DNA of 64,000 bases from contig NW_027184064.1 in NCBI RefSeq assembly GCF_041296385.1, forward strand, positions 1,550,001 through 1,614,000, read 5' to 3'. The DNA is from Aphelocoma coerulescens (Eukaryota > Chordata > Aves > Passeriformes > Corvidae). Made by a program: the position numbers and the translations under genes. The notes under the pieces were generated by a model that was not told where the DNA came from, did not search any database, and worked only from the letters and a program-made list of their open reading frames with translations. Of the stretch, positions 22,235-34,815 are shown piece by piece; the stretch's first letter is position 1, and every line of letters starts with the position of its first letter.

Positions 22235-25200
22235 AACGAAAATAGTTACCCAAATTGTTGGGAGTCACTGACAGGAATTATGCTCGTATAATAGAATTTC
22301 TGAAATGACTTTAAATTACTTTGTCAAAAGACGTAAGAAGGATGATTCAAAGTCAGCCTCAGGTAGGAGAAACAGAGAGAAAATAGTAATGTGGGGAGGA
22401 TATGATCTGAAATGAAAATTCCTGTTGAACAATTTGGAGGCTCAGAGGACTTGCTATAAGAATCTGAAATTTTGAGTTCTTGATGGAGTCGAATTGCAAA
22501 TTTTTTTTATTGTGCTGTTAAAAAGGGAAAAAAAAACCCAAACCACAACCAAACCCAACCTTCCTACATGTTCTGATTTTTGGAGGAACATAGTGGAAAT
22601 TGAAGGTGTGTTTGAAAGAGACTTGTTATATTTTTAGTTTTAAATTTGATTTATTGATATACATTACAGGCATTTCTTTCATTGTATGTGGTAATTCAAA
22701 AATCAGATATTGTTCCTGAGAGGGGATATTGGAGTGCACAAGTGGATTTTCTGTGTTTGTGTGTGTGTGGTGAATTCTGTACTGTCTTTGAACATGTAGT
22801 TTTTCTGTTCATTGTTTCCTAACTTTAAAGTTTCTGTGAGAGTTCAGCTCATTTTAAAAAATATTTGTAACATTTACATAGCTTTAGTAAAAAGACACAG
22901 ATATGTCTGAAGAAAAAAGTTTTTTGCTATTTCTTATATGATCATAATGGTGTCTCTACACACACAGTTTTCCATAGATGAGTAACATTTTACTGAACTT
23001 TGGTTTTAGGTATTACAGTAAAATAGTTATCTCTTGTAAGTTGACTTGGTGAGCAAAAAGTCTTACTCATGTGTACGGACCCTGACCACTAAGAGATTGT
23101 TCCAGTATGACAAGCATAGCCAGTTATTTCAATTCTTATGCACAGAACAATCATAAATAATTTCTGTACTGGTGAAAGACTAGTTATACCTAAACTAATA
23201 GTGGTTTTGGCAATATCTAATCAAAAGCTGATGAAAGATGAAAATCAATTACTCAGGATGTGAGGGATATGAGCACTGTATAATGTGAACCTCTTTTAAC
23301 ATGTGTGTTTTATCTCACATTGTTGCATGTTTTATGTGTTTTGCTGGAAGATTTAAGGTGTCACCATCAACCTGCACAGCAGCCAGAGGTTCTAGTTTGA
23401 TTTCTAGGCCTGTGCTAACTAATTATAGAAAGCAGCGAGTCACTCTGGCACCTCTTTCAGTGGTATCAAAGGGTACTATTGAGGTGAAAACGTTTCCCAA
23501 TTATTTACATGTTCAATTCAAGTATTGACACAATGGGAAAGGAGTTGTTGTTTACATCTCTTTTTCTGCTGTATTTTGCCTTCTGGTGCTGCTTTTGGCA
23601 CAGGATTTTCAGTTAGACAGAGATGTATATGCATAAAGAAATATTCCAACTCCTTTCACATTGGTAGTTACTCTTACGGACTGGAAAAAAAATCTAAGAA
23701 AAGATGGAGACTTCCTCTAAAAAACTATAGCAGGACAGCTGAAATAGTCTTTGCAAAATGATGCAGAAGTGGGTGGAGAATTGTTTTGTCTCTTCTCCCT
23801 ACTTTGTTTAGTTCCACACGCATTGTTGTACTTGGAACATTTATCACAGCAAAGCATCATCATATACAGTCCATGTCAGCTCCATCTCTCTTGAAGTTCT
23901 TCTTCAACACTTTAATTTTGAATTCCTTCAAGTCTATAGTACTAGAACTCGTCCCCTTTATATACTATCTCTGTGGTTTCATTGAACTCTTTTTGTTGTG
24001 GGAAGAGTTTTGTACCACCACCTGCACAGCTCTATTTTTTTCTAGCACCTAAGAGCAATCTAATCTTTGACTTTCTCTTGGTGGCTAGTTTAACACGACA
24101 GTCACTTTTCACTCAGGAGTGGAGTGCTGTGATTGATTCAGTGTTTCTATTTTGGTCTATGTGTAACACAGTTGACCCCAGCTGTCTCCTCTCACCTGCC
24201 AAGCTGTCACAAAACCACTCAGAACTCTTCTTCCCTTCTCCATAATTTGCAAATGTTATGTTCACGGTATTTTTCTTATGTTCATATGTAACCTGACTGC
24301 TGTGGCAGGGAACTTAAGTTGTTCCAAGAATTGTGCTCTGTCTGCTGCATAAATATTTTAAATCATCACTTTTCCCAGATTTTCCAAAAGATTGCTCCAC
24401 TTGTTGGAGAACGCATATATAGTGTACGGATGAAGAGGATAGGCAACTGTAATTCTTTAATATAACTAGATAACTCAATGATATGACAACAAACAACAAA
24501 ACAAACTCAGATTAAGCAGAGCTCATCTTGAAAATTGTATAAGTTTGCTACAATCACAAAAATGTTGACTGTGAAAATAAAATTTGCTCAGTGCTGACAT
24601 TTAATGTGTTTCTACAGACACCATTATTTTAGTGCAATGGTAAATAATGGAAAGAGTTTTTTGGTTTGGAAAAAAATCACAGTTGCTTATACATCTCCAA
24701 ATCTTTCTGACGAGCTTGCTAATTAGTGGTTTCCAGGAATAAAATCTTGGGCTGGCTTTTAATAGCCCGCTGAGAATAGTTATATGCATCACTGTTTGTA
24801 TTGTGGTCATAAAATAACAGCAAGAAAAAAGAGCATGCAACATTTAAATAGTCATTAGAGATGGCTATTCTCAATATGCAATAGGGCAGCAGCTTTCATA
24901 AGGTTGACATTGGCATGAGCAATCTGAGACCAACTTCTCACTGAAATGTTAACAGCTTCTCAAGGGAAAGAAAGAGCATGTGGTTTTGTAGATCTTGCTC
25001 AATGTTCCTAGAGACTGAGCACGTGGCTGATGAATTTAAATAGACAGGAGCATAAACCACAATATTTTTGTTTCCTCCGCTCTCATGAAACATGCAATTA
25101 TACTGTTATATCTAAAGGTACTTGTGGCTGTATTTATGGGAAGACTAATCAATGTTATCTAGGTGTGTTTTGAATGACAGTGAAGATTCTGCATATTTAC

Positions 25201-25974
25201 TTCTCCCAGTAAACCAGAATTTCATTAATTCCTCTAGCTGTCAACTGCTTTATCCCTGTAAGTAGTAACTTATATGCAATAGCTAGCTGGGACAATGGCT
25301 TGAATGCCTGAAAGTACTAGCAAAGGGGAAAAACAAGAAATCAAACAATGAGGAGAATGTTCTGGTTTAAGCACTCTAAATGGCTAATTTTTTCATATCT
25401 CAAGTACGTTTCTTCCAGGAAACTTCTGCTGGTACTGAAATATGATTTCGTCACTAAACAGTCTTCAATCAGCTAAAGTTATGTTGGTCAATTCAAAATG
25501 CCTATACATTGTCTGAGCTTTGAAAATGTATGCTCAAGTAAATATTTTCTAAAAGTCTGATGAACACTCTTTGAACAGAATATGACATGTTGGAAAAAAT
25601 TAGTAGTGCAGATACTTTCACTTCAGGTCTTTTACTGGCTTTCCTTGGATTACTTAGAAATTGCCAAGTTTTAAGATGGTTAATATGCTTATTTTTGAAT
25701 AGGTAGACTTCATGAAGTTCTGAACTTCCTTTTGACTTCCTAAAAGCTTGCTTAAAACCCTTCTAGTATTTCAAACTTCATAGCATTAATGTCTGCAGCA
25801 GTAACCAACGATAAAATCTGTACAATGTAATTGAAGAACTTGGTCTAAGTTACATGTATCTGGAGTCCAATCTTCAGTATACTCTTGTCAGAGACTGAAA
25901 TATTATAATTTATGACTTAAACATTTTCTTGAAGGACTTTAGAAACTGTATTACAAAAGCTGCAAAGAAGACTA
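22235..25974. other. AT-rich DNA without recognisable features
   Basis: No gene is supportable. Several open frames of 75-90 codons cluster at 23301-24245 (forward), but their composition is that of AT-rich background and none shows a domain. 'tgttctggtttaag' at 25359 resembles an LTR start and might be the left end of the block that ends at 26872, but no matching duplication confirms it. Confidence 0.5.
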
Positions 25975-26872
25975 CCACACCCTGAATGGGGCCTGACTGA
26001 GGCCTTACACTGCTCGCTGATGAAGATAAAGTAACAGCTCAGGTCTGGGGACATTCACAAAGCACAAGCTTAACACCTCCGAGGTGGTGACCACAGCCCC
26101 AGGGCTATCAGCTGCCAGGCTCACACAGACCCTCCACCAAAGGGTGGAGGGAGGAGAGGCTTAGGATATCTTGGAAAAGCCTGTGGTCAGAGGTGCAGTA
26201 ACTGCCCATCCTCCACTGTGCAGAGGAGCCCAGCTCAGGGGTCCTCACCGGGGTGGGGGGGGGAAGCTTATCCACAGCAGAAGGGGATGACATGGCCCAT
26301 CAAAGGGGCCCCCCTCAAAGGAGTCCCCAGACCCTGCACCAGAGATGATGCAACAGACCCTCAGTGTTGCAAGGAACAGTGTCAAGCTGGCCCCTGCAAG
26401 GGGAGACACATGGGCGTTCCCACCTGGCCCAAAGCGTGTATTAATCCACAAGATTCTGTACTCTGGCGTGTGGCGGCGTGGCATGTGGTGATGTGTGGTG
26501 GTGTGTGGCGGCGTGTGGTGGTGTGGCCACAGACATGACAGGGGACCCTCACCACCAGCAGACCAGATGGAGGGGAGCATCGAGAATTGTTGGGACCCTT
26601 GGATGGGTGATATGCTTCCACCTAACCCCTGTCACCTCTCCCTGTCCCCCCACCCCCCCATACACTTCTTTTTTCCATTTCTTTATTTTCTCTTCCCTTC
26701 TCTTTGCCTCTCTACTATTAAATAAAATACATCCATTTTTTGGCATCAACATCTAACCTTGTTTGGTTTTAATCTCGTTTCTGGGAATATTTTGAACCTT
26801 CTATGTTCCTTCTGGTTTATGCTCAGAGATTTAGCTTTCTTTGCTTTTCTGGTTTTAAACCGGATCATAACA
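25975..26872 (+). mobile_element. LTR-like block, 5' border unresolved
   Basis: A moderately GC-rich block contains AATAAA at 26721-26726 ('attaaataaaatacatcc') and a U5-like 'aaccttgtttggttttaatctcg'. It ends 'aaaccggatcataaca', which looks like the CA end of a forward retroviral LTR. The 5' border cannot be read and no target duplication was confirmed. A GTGTGG-type minisatellite (26462-26527) lies within. Short open frames on both strands (up to 111 codons) reflect composition. Confidence 0.55.
26462..26527. repeat. GTGTGGYG minisatellite
   Basis: Irregular tandem units of GTGTGGCG, GTGTGGTG and GTGTGATG run for about 65 bases in the LTR-like block. Confidence 0.85.
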
Positions 26873-27912
26873 ACTCTTTTGACAGATATTTCAGAGTTTG
26901 AACGCAACTGTAAATTCTACAATGAAGGCAGAGCTTGATTAACTCTGATGGGTTGAAAGCTGCTGAAAAAGAGAGAACAGCCATTGGGCTAAAAGTAATC
27001 TCCAGATCAACCCAACAGCCCTTTGAATCCAAGTGTTCTACAAGTAAAGGAAAGAAAATATCAACTTACATTAGAATGCTGTCTTGCCAAGAAACATGGA
27101 CAAAATATATGCGGAGTTCTTCTTTCTACTATTGTGAAGGGAAGACAGTGAGTTTAAAAAAAAAGTCATTGTAGAGCAAAAAAGTGCCAGGCGTAGGGGA
27201 AGATAAAAAAGGCAAGATGAGAGCAAACAAGGGGTCAGAAAAAAATCAGATACACAAGAAAAACCTACTGGTCTCTGTCAATCCCTCATTTTGTAATTGC
27301 TGGAACAGCTTTTTTGGCTTCACTTTACAGTTTCTCTTCCAAACTTGGAAGGTTTAAGGAAAAACTTGAAATGCCTTCAATGGTGTGAGTGAAGGAGCTG
27401 TCAAGGAAGGAGCTCTCAAGTCAGACACAACTGCTGAAATGCTGTTCTTGGCTTTGGTTTTTGGACCAGTGCATTCCTAAAAGTCTTTCTGTCAATGCTT
27501 TTTTATGGAAGATGAGTTTGACAACAAAAGTGTCTAGGAATATCATACCTCTGTAATAGGAATGTTCTATTGGTTTGGCACATGTACTATCAAAGGCACT
27601 TTGTACTATCAAAGACTGATGGAGAATATTTATTTATTTATTTCCACTGGATTTATTTAATGTTTTTACGAGATGATGTAGTAAGAGCGTAGTAACACAT
27701 ACAGTAAATGAGATGATTGTAGAGGAAACGTTAGCTTTCCTTCAATGAACAAAAATTCTTTCCTTTGAAGTTAAACCCCACTTTTCAACTTCTTTTAAAC
27801 ACTCAAGTATTTAAAATAGAAAAGGTTTGACAGTGATATTTCAACTGGCTTGTGGGACTGGTAAAGGAACAAAACACATGTAAAATATATAGCTGCCTAG
27901 CAGTATTTAAAA
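26873..27912. other. AT-rich DNA; (TATT)n at 27626-27643
   Basis: No gene is recognised. A short TATT repeat is present. Open frames at 26935-27174 and 27421-27612 show no domain. Confidence 0.55.
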
Positions 27913-27917
27913 GCTGT
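27913..27917. repeat. Target-site duplication GCTGT (left)
   Basis: GCTGT precedes the TG of LTR B and recurs after its CA at 29272-29276. Confidence 0.88.
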
Positions 27918-29271
27918 TGTCATGGGTTAGCAAAGCATAGTCTCGAAAGTGATGTTCTTGCAAAGGGGTGCTTACAGCTTCCTCTGTGACTTGACAGAAC
28001 CTATCAGCTGGCTAGTTTGAATATGGACAAGTTTTTTAGGCACTTAAATTCTGACTGCCTCTGTGATCCACACTTATGAATAGACAAACCCTGAGCATAG
28101 CCCTCTCTTGTTTCCAGTGCTGGGACAGGTGGCTGCGGGCCCCATGAGGGGGTTGGCGGGCCTGGCGCAGGCCCTTCTCGGACCAGGCTGGGCCGGGCCA
28201 CGGCAATCCTGGAACCAATGGGCCCTGTTCCACCTGCGGCTCCCCCCTCCCCCCCCCTTTCCCCCGGCTCCCCCTCTCCAGTGGGGCCAAGATTCAGCTG
28301 AAGCTGCCCACCTGAAGCTGCCCACCGCTGTCTGGCAAAAGATCATGTGACCAACAGCGATAAGCAACATTCCAGCTGCAAGGCCTAGGTGAGATTAACC
28401 CTTTTATTGCTGTGAAGAGCTGAAAACCTGAGGGAGAAGAAAGAGGAGATGCTTAAAGCTGAAATTCTGTTGTAAAGCTATGATGTATCAGAGTACCCCG
28501 TTGTAATTTCATGAAGATATGGGGGGTGGAGTGTTCAACTCCTAAGCAATAAGCAGATGCTGATGCAGCTGTAATTTCGTGAGAAGTTTGGACAGGGAGG
28601 GATGAACCAGATGAGGACTTTTGCTCCAAACGGGAAAGGAGAAAACCTCAGTTCCTAGAGATGCTCCCAGAGATAGTCCTAACGATGAAGATGAGGAGGA
28701 CCCTTTGCTCCCAGGGAAGGAGAAGGGCCTCTGTTTTTAGAGATGAAATGCTCCCAGAGATGGATGAAGAGAAATTTTGTTTCTGAACGGCTCAACCTTA
28801 AAATTGTACCCCAAAAACCTTCAAGACTGGACCCTCGAAAGCAGTTGTGGGAAAAGCTGCAAGTCGTGGTGAGGGACTCACATGCGAGCAGAGAACCAAC
28901 CTGGGCGGCTGTCTCATTTTGATAATGTTTTCATAGCATGGACAAGAGAGACTCCTCTTCCTAAATGAACTGAACAAGGCTATTACGGAAGTGGTAAAGA
29001 GACTGAACATCTCAAGGGCTGTCTTTTTACATTGTCAGTGGGAGAAGGGAGGAAGGTGGGGGGAGGAGGAGTTCTGAAGGTGTGGTATGATTTTATTTTT
29101 TTTCTTTTTCTCTCTTTTAGGTCTGTTAATAAATTTTTTTATATTCTTTCAAGTTTGGTGCCTGCTTTGCGTTTCTCCTATCTCACAGAAGGTAAACAGT
29201 AATGAGTATTTTGGACCAAACCACTGTACTAAATTAGTGTTTCCACCTGGTTTCAAACCGAACCCACTACA
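27918..29271 (+). mobile_element. LTR B: complete solo ERVL-type LTR, 1354 bp
   Basis: It runs from TGTCATGGGTTAGC to GAACCCACTACA with a perfect 5-bp GCTGT duplication. AATAAA is at 29128-29133 and the U5-like 'ggtgcctgctttgcg' follows. It is the sister of LTR A (17523-18789). Relative to A it has an extra 'gagatgaaatgctcccagagatgg' unit near 28740 and lacks one copy of the 'agactcctcttcctaaatgg' unit. It also keeps about 45 more bases at its 3' end, shared with LTR C. A cytosine-rich tract lies at 28243-28275. Overlapping open frames at 28004-28370 lie in the GC-rich U3 and show no domain. Confidence 0.93.
29128..29133 (+). terminator. LTR B polyadenylation signal AATAAA
   Basis: This is in the same position relative to the 3' end as in LTR A, within 'ctgttaataaattttttta'. 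Confidence 0.65.
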
Positions 29272-29276
29272 GCTGT
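29272..29276. repeat. Target-site duplication GCTGT (right)
   Basis: Right-hand copy of the duplication described at 27913-27917. Confidence 0.88.
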
Positions 29277-30404
29277 TTTGTAGCAGAAAAAACATTGTGT
29301 TTTCCTAGGAGCATTTGTTTAGGAAATCGATAAAACCACCAAGTTTATTTCACAACTTGGTTGTAAGCACATGTGCATCAAGAACAAAACTGCAGTGAAT
29401 CACCTCAAAAAGCAGCTTAAGGGACTGTGTTTGCATGTACAGGTTTGCTTTTTTACAGGTAAAGCGTGATTCTGCATATGAAGGATAAACTACCTCAGTT
29501 TATACAAGATTTCTGACACTTTTTCATAGAGCAATTCCTTTAGTTTCATTGGATACTTTTTTTTCCCCCAAAAGAAATCTTCTAGTGAAAACTTTAATTT
29601 CAAACTACTCTTAGTCTAGTTGTGTGGTGAGTATAGCGTAATCTGTAACCAAGGTGACACAGTGCCTCCAAGCTGGCCATGACAGGATGCTTCTGCCATT
29701 TGTCCACTCTTGAGCTTTCCCCATTTTCAACACAGACAGCAGTTGGAATCCCCTTGTCACTAAGATATACAAGTGACAAATAAGTAACAAATAAACTGAA
29801 AATGTCACAAATCATGCTATTGTTTTATGTAATATGGAGTTTAGCTACTTCTGAGAAGAAAATGTCAGGAGAAATGTAGATAGAAAATGCATTTATTTAT
29901 AGACCAAGAAGAAAATCTAAGTTTTAAAAAGATCTACAAGTTTGTATTGAGAAATTGAAACATTAGCAAGAAGGACTGCAATTTTTGAATGGCTTTTTTC
30001 TGTGTTAATTTGGGGGAGAAGTATGGACAATTTTCCTCTCTTAAGCTGCCATATAAATGGTCGCTACTTTTACCAGCATACTTCTAAACTGCATGTGGGT
30101 GTTCTCATGAGGATTTAAACACAGGAAAGGAAATTTTGAACAATTCTTCTCTCTTCCCCTGCAGTTACTTAAATATTATGAAGCCAGAGAGTTGGATTAG
30201 AAAATATCTAACTTTTGATTTTAATCTGTACAGATTTTCAACCATTTTTTTTAATTGGGGATGAGATGATAATTTTGAATATTGTCATAATGTTCATAAA
30301 ACATTATTAATACAATGTTCAAATTGTGTGTCCTTAATACTGTAGAGTAGATATGTGAATAACTTTATAAGTTGTATTTACATAAATTGCTGTTATGATT
30401 CTGT
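29277..30404. other. AT-rich DNA without recognisable features
   Basis: No gene or repeat is recognised. Confidence 0.55.
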
Positions 30405-30830
30405 GTTGAGGTCACGGAGCCAGCAGCTATGACGGCTGAGGGGCCAGGGAGCCCCAAAACAGCAAAGGCTCTTGGTGGACCAATTCCCTTGTTTAAAAAC
30501 ATCCCTCAAGTTACGGTGAGAAAGGAAAAGCCTCTCCCATCAGGCTTTGTGGTGCTATGCAGATTTGGTCTGTCTGATTGGCTTGTTACCCTACATGCCC
30601 CCAGAGCTTCCCCACTGTCTCCCTTCCGCTAGTCCCACTTTTATACCGCCCCCATGCCCTCATATCATCGGTCTCTGATGCTCCCTCCCCTCCCATACAA
30701 AACCCTGGACACTGCGTGGTCCCACTCTCTTTCATTTCTGGTCTCCTTCGTGGCAGGGTGCAGTAAACCGTCGTCCGTGGAATGCCATATGGGAGAACCT
30801 TCCTGACTCATTGTCTCTGGTAACACGTGA
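30405..30830 (+). mobile_element. Possible retroviral LTR
   Basis: A GC-rich island in AT-rich DNA has LTR-like order. A TGTTGAGGTCACGG start is followed by 'gattggcttgttaccc', a TATA-like 'cttttataccgcc' (about 30640) and 'gcagtaaaccg' as a possible AGTAAA polyadenylation signal near 30762. 'ggtaaca' near 30829 would give TGTT...AACA ends. No target duplication was found and GC-rich sequence continues to about 31060, so the right border is a guess. It might be gammaretrovirus-like; a CpG-rich regulatory region is the alternative. Confidence 0.4.
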
Positions 30831-31060
30831 GCTATCCAGCTCAAGTGTGCGTGTGAGTCCATGCCTACAGCAGCGTGGGTGAAGGAGTAAGCTCACTAGA
30901 GTGCTATACTGCACCCCCAGAGTGATCCCTGGCCAGGGACGTTTCAGGGAAATGCAGCTAGCTCTTTATGGAACCCACACACCCTGCGTTAGTTCTGGCC
31001 CCGTCCCTGCTGCCTCCTGGGCAGCTTGTTCCCCTTCCATTCTCCCAGCACTTCCTGCTG

Positions 31061-31542
31061 ATGTTTGAGTGTAAACTCATATTTTTAAAAAATTACTTAG
31101 ATGAATTAAGCTTATAATATGCTTATATAATCTTTATTGATTAAGTAAAATTTGCTATCTTCTGTGGTGTTGTGACTTTTCTGGACACAGAACTATGAGG
31201 TTCTGCATTCTCGGTTATGGTACCTAAAATGTATATGCTATCAATCCTTTTGACTTTGTAGTATTTAAATTGGATAAGATGTTACTAATTTTCTTGATAT
31301 TTTGCATGCACTTTATGACTGCACCATTGTTTTCTATGGGTTAGATAAAATTTATATTGACAAGTACATGATCTCCTTCATAGGGTCTGACTTAATTTAC
31401 TTTTCTTTTATATAAACTTCATGCAATGAGTATCCTAAAGCACAATATTATCTTGAATGGAGCTAACCATTAAAACTTATATTAAATACAATGTATGAGA
31501 ATGACTCCTGAAGGGATTTTTTGATCATTCTGTGTTGGGATA
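31061..31542. other. AT-rich DNA without recognisable features
   Basis: Nothing supportable here. Confidence 0.55.
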
Positions 31543-32061
31543 TGAGGGACCTGGTACAGAATAAAGGGATTGTTAGAAATAAAAGAAACAACTCTTGAAT
31601 TTCCTCAAAAAAAAGGTAATTTATTGAATTAGAGGAAATTCAGAAATTATTACAGAAAGGAAAATATTTAAAACAAAAATGAAAACCCCGGGCACGGAGA
31701 TAAAAGACCTTTGGAGCCGTACCGGCTACAAGCCCTAGGGCAGCAATCCAACAGCACTGTGTTGGCTTTAGCTATTCCAAAGCCAGGAATATTTATTAGG
31801 GTCTCTAAGGTCAGACTGTGGGATCTTTCCTGTGGCTAATCCAAGGAGAAAGGACACTCCCTCTGGAGGAGTTCTATTTTTTTATAGGCTTTGTTCCCTC
31901 CCAGATCTGCCCACAGTCCAGCCCACAGTCCAACCCACGAGGTTTTATTTGATTGGGTACACTGGTTCATGAGATAATACTCTGTATCCAATGGCTCGTT
32001 GTTACTAGGGTTCAGTCCTTGGGGTGATGTCACTGGTTACAGTGGCAGGAAAAGTCCCTCA
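31543..32061 (-). mobile_element. Probable solo LTR, 519 bp, reverse strand
   Basis: The block is bounded by perfect 8-bp inverted ends, TGAGGGAC at 31543-31550 and GTCCCTCA at 32054-32061. On the reverse strand it has a TATA box TATAAA (31886-31881), then AATAAA (31797-31792) about 85 bases later, then a U5-like 'gtagccggtacggctcc' segment. That order of parts is exactly what an LTR shows. No target duplication is visible, so it is probably older or its edge is mutated. The open frame 31836-32033 is part of it. Confidence 0.65.
31881..31886 (-). promoter_or_regulatory. LTR TATA box (reverse strand)
   Basis: TATAAA on the reverse strand within 'cctataaaaaaatagaactcc' is placed upstream of the reverse AATAAA of the same LTR. 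Confidence 0.45.
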
Positions 32062-34740
32062 TTTATATTCATAGTTGCCATAGTGTGGGGTAGCAGTCCC
32101 TGAGGGCGTTTAAAAATTGTCTGTGAGGCGTTAATATCAGGACTTAACTGCTGCAGCTTCTAGAAGGGAGACACTTACAAAAAGATTATTAACTTTTAAA
32201 TGACACATTAGAACATTAACTAGTTTAATAACAAGTGGTTTATGTAAACATGATAATTATATCTATCACTGATAACCTTTGATATAATTATTTTAACTAT
32301 TACTTGAAGGATGTAAAAAATCATTACTGTTAAAGCCATCACTTGGACAGGTAACCTATTTTTAACATGGAACATTAGAATTTAACACTAACCAACCACC
32401 TTTTAGTAACAAAAATAACTGTGCTTAATTATTTTAATTACTTTATCATGTAAATCCTAAACAACCAACCATGCAAAAGCCAATCAAGTCCACTTTATGC
32501 ATGACAGGAATGCTGATAACAATAGCTGCATTTCAGTTAGGCCGAGGTATTGCCAATATGAATGTAAGTTCATGAGAGACAGGTAGTATTCTTTATTTCT
32601 ATTCATTGAAATCTGTCTGAGGAAGAAGCCTGACACTGCAGCTACTAAATACAATCAATGACATTTAGGCCATGAAAGTTTGTAGTCTGTTTGAAGGCTA
32701 TGTTTAGAAATAACATGAATATCAGTGCCTAATCTATGCGTTGAACAAGGAAGTAATGTGACACTTCAGGGGCATGAAAAAAAAGAAGTTACAGAAGTGT
32801 TTATTACTCACATTATTTAATGCAAGTTATATATAAAATAGAGGGGCTACTGAACTTGTCCTGTGCCATGAGAATTGGATATGCAAGACCTTGTGTAAGA
32901 GTAATTTTTATGTTATAATCATTAAATATGAAATCATTAATTATCTAGGCAGTTTCTGTCATGTTTATATGTGTTTTTATACCATCTCAACAAATACTAG
33001 GATGTATTCATAAGGGAAACCACATTAACATTATTTTTGTGGGATGTCTTATTTTTGTTTGTTTACTGTAGGTCCTGGAGGTCATAACTTTCTTAGATTT
33101 TTGCATCCTATACACCATGTGGATGTGGAACATCCAGTTTAGCTTTGCTTCCAAATACCATTAGTCTAAACAGATGCATCGTTTAAGGGTAGGAACAGAA
33201 AACAACAGGGATGTGCTCACTTTCGAGCTTTTTCAAGATTTCTGTACAGTCCTGCTTTCCATTAACTGCTGAAGTCTGTGTGACAGCCTACAGTATACAG
33301 AGACCACTGTGGAAGAACTTACCAGGAACCAGGTATTCCTAAGCACATTTTTCCACCTCTATAATTTTGTCAGTTTTTACCTTTGCAAACTCAGTTCAAC
33401 TATAGCAATCTGAATTAGAAACTGAGTTGACAGTAGGTTATAAAAGGATGTTTAATTAAAATCTTGCTTCTTCATCATCTCAGATTTGGATACCCTGATT
33501 CAGTTTTCTGTTTTCTCAAAGGGACCTAAGGGCTTGCCTACTCTCTTTTTTAACTGAGAGAAATCTCAAATATTTCAGGTCTAGGCATCATTCCTGACAT
33601 TCATAACTAAGACCTTACCTAGCTCAAAGACCACTTGTGGAAACCAGTACTATTGCTGCAAAAACACCTGTTCTCTCCTTGCAGCATCTCTGACCTTAAT
33701 TAAAATTAAACATTACTGAAAAATACAGGTCTACTTTTCTCTAAATTCTTAGAGTTGAAGGCTGGCCTTTGAGCCAAAACTGTCCTTTTCAATGCTTCCT
33801 GCTGTATCCTTTCTTAAACAACTTTCTACTTTGGCAAATAATATCCTAGTGAAAGTTTTTTTGCTTTCCTCTAATTCCATAGAAAATCACCTGCATTTCA
33901 TATGCTACATTGGTCTGTACTGGAACTGAACCATAGATTCCTAAAGCAAATATGAAATAATTTTTGGCCCCTATTACTTCCCAGTATTCTCCAGGACTTT
34001 TTGAAGAATTCTCTTGTAGAGAAAGAACTTGCCTTATAAGTATTGTAGCCTCCTCTTTTACAAGCTTCAACTTTTCTCACTTATAATCTAGAATATTTAT
34101 AAAACTTCATTTTACTGAGTTAGTTATGGAGACATGAGTAGGGGGACAAGTACTATTCATACAGTTGTTTTTTACAGTTTATAAACATGAACTAATACGG
34201 CTTGCTTTGCATGGGCAGTCTTTCAAGTTTTTGTTGTACTTGATTTGCCATCTGTACTTGTTCACACTCCAGTGCGTTCTGCCTCTAATTAGACCATGGA
34301 TAACAGAGAGAGACTTGGAAAATGTGAGGGGAGAAAATGAATGGTGGGTGGAATATGATGCTCATCTTAAAATTCCCAAGAATTATTTTAAAAGTAATTT
34401 GGGATTATCATGAACATGCACTAAAAATCTGTACTGGTATGTTACCGCAGAAATGCACTTACCCCCATTCTATATTCCTGTCCTAAAATTAGACATCAAA
34501 CAGGCTAAATTCCACACCTCTTTGAAACTTTGATAGTTGAAGTGGCACTCCATTGTGTAAACCAGTTTAAAATTTGGCCTTATGTTTGTGCCATATGTTT
34601 TCAGAAGTTATGCTGGCTTAAAATCATGAAAAACCAAAGCTCTACTTATTTTGATAGCATTTGTCTGTGTGAATCTGATGGCTTTTGCTTGTTTTCTTTA
34701 AAGATTTGTAATTCTTGAAGTATAAACATATATTCTCTCT
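32062..34740. other. AT-rich DNA without recognisable features
   Basis: No gene is supportable. Open frames at 33846-34413 and 34530-34718 have no recognisable domain. Confidence 0.55.
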
Positions 34741-34815
34741 CTATGTGTGTGTATATGTATATATATACACACATATCTATAACATGTATAACTTTATATA
34801 TGTATATGTATACAC
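34741..34815. repeat. TG/TA-rich low-complexity tract, near-palindromic
   Basis: A (TG)n(TA)n(CA)n arrangement is near-palindromic at 34744-34773. It is followed by further TATATG text. The open frame 34646-34852 (reverse) is a translation of this repeat. Confidence 0.85.

Noticed and set aside
25581..26872. LTR bounded by ACTCTT at 25575 and 26873
   Set aside because: The hexamer is only loosely placed, the supposed left end lacks the expected inverted match to CATAACA, and the AT-rich left part does not look like U3.
17523..29271. LTRs A and B as the two ends of one provirus
   Set aside because: Each sits at its own site. LTR A is followed directly by the rest of the CR1 it interrupted, LTR B has its own GCTGT duplication, and the DNA between shows no gag, pol or env trace.
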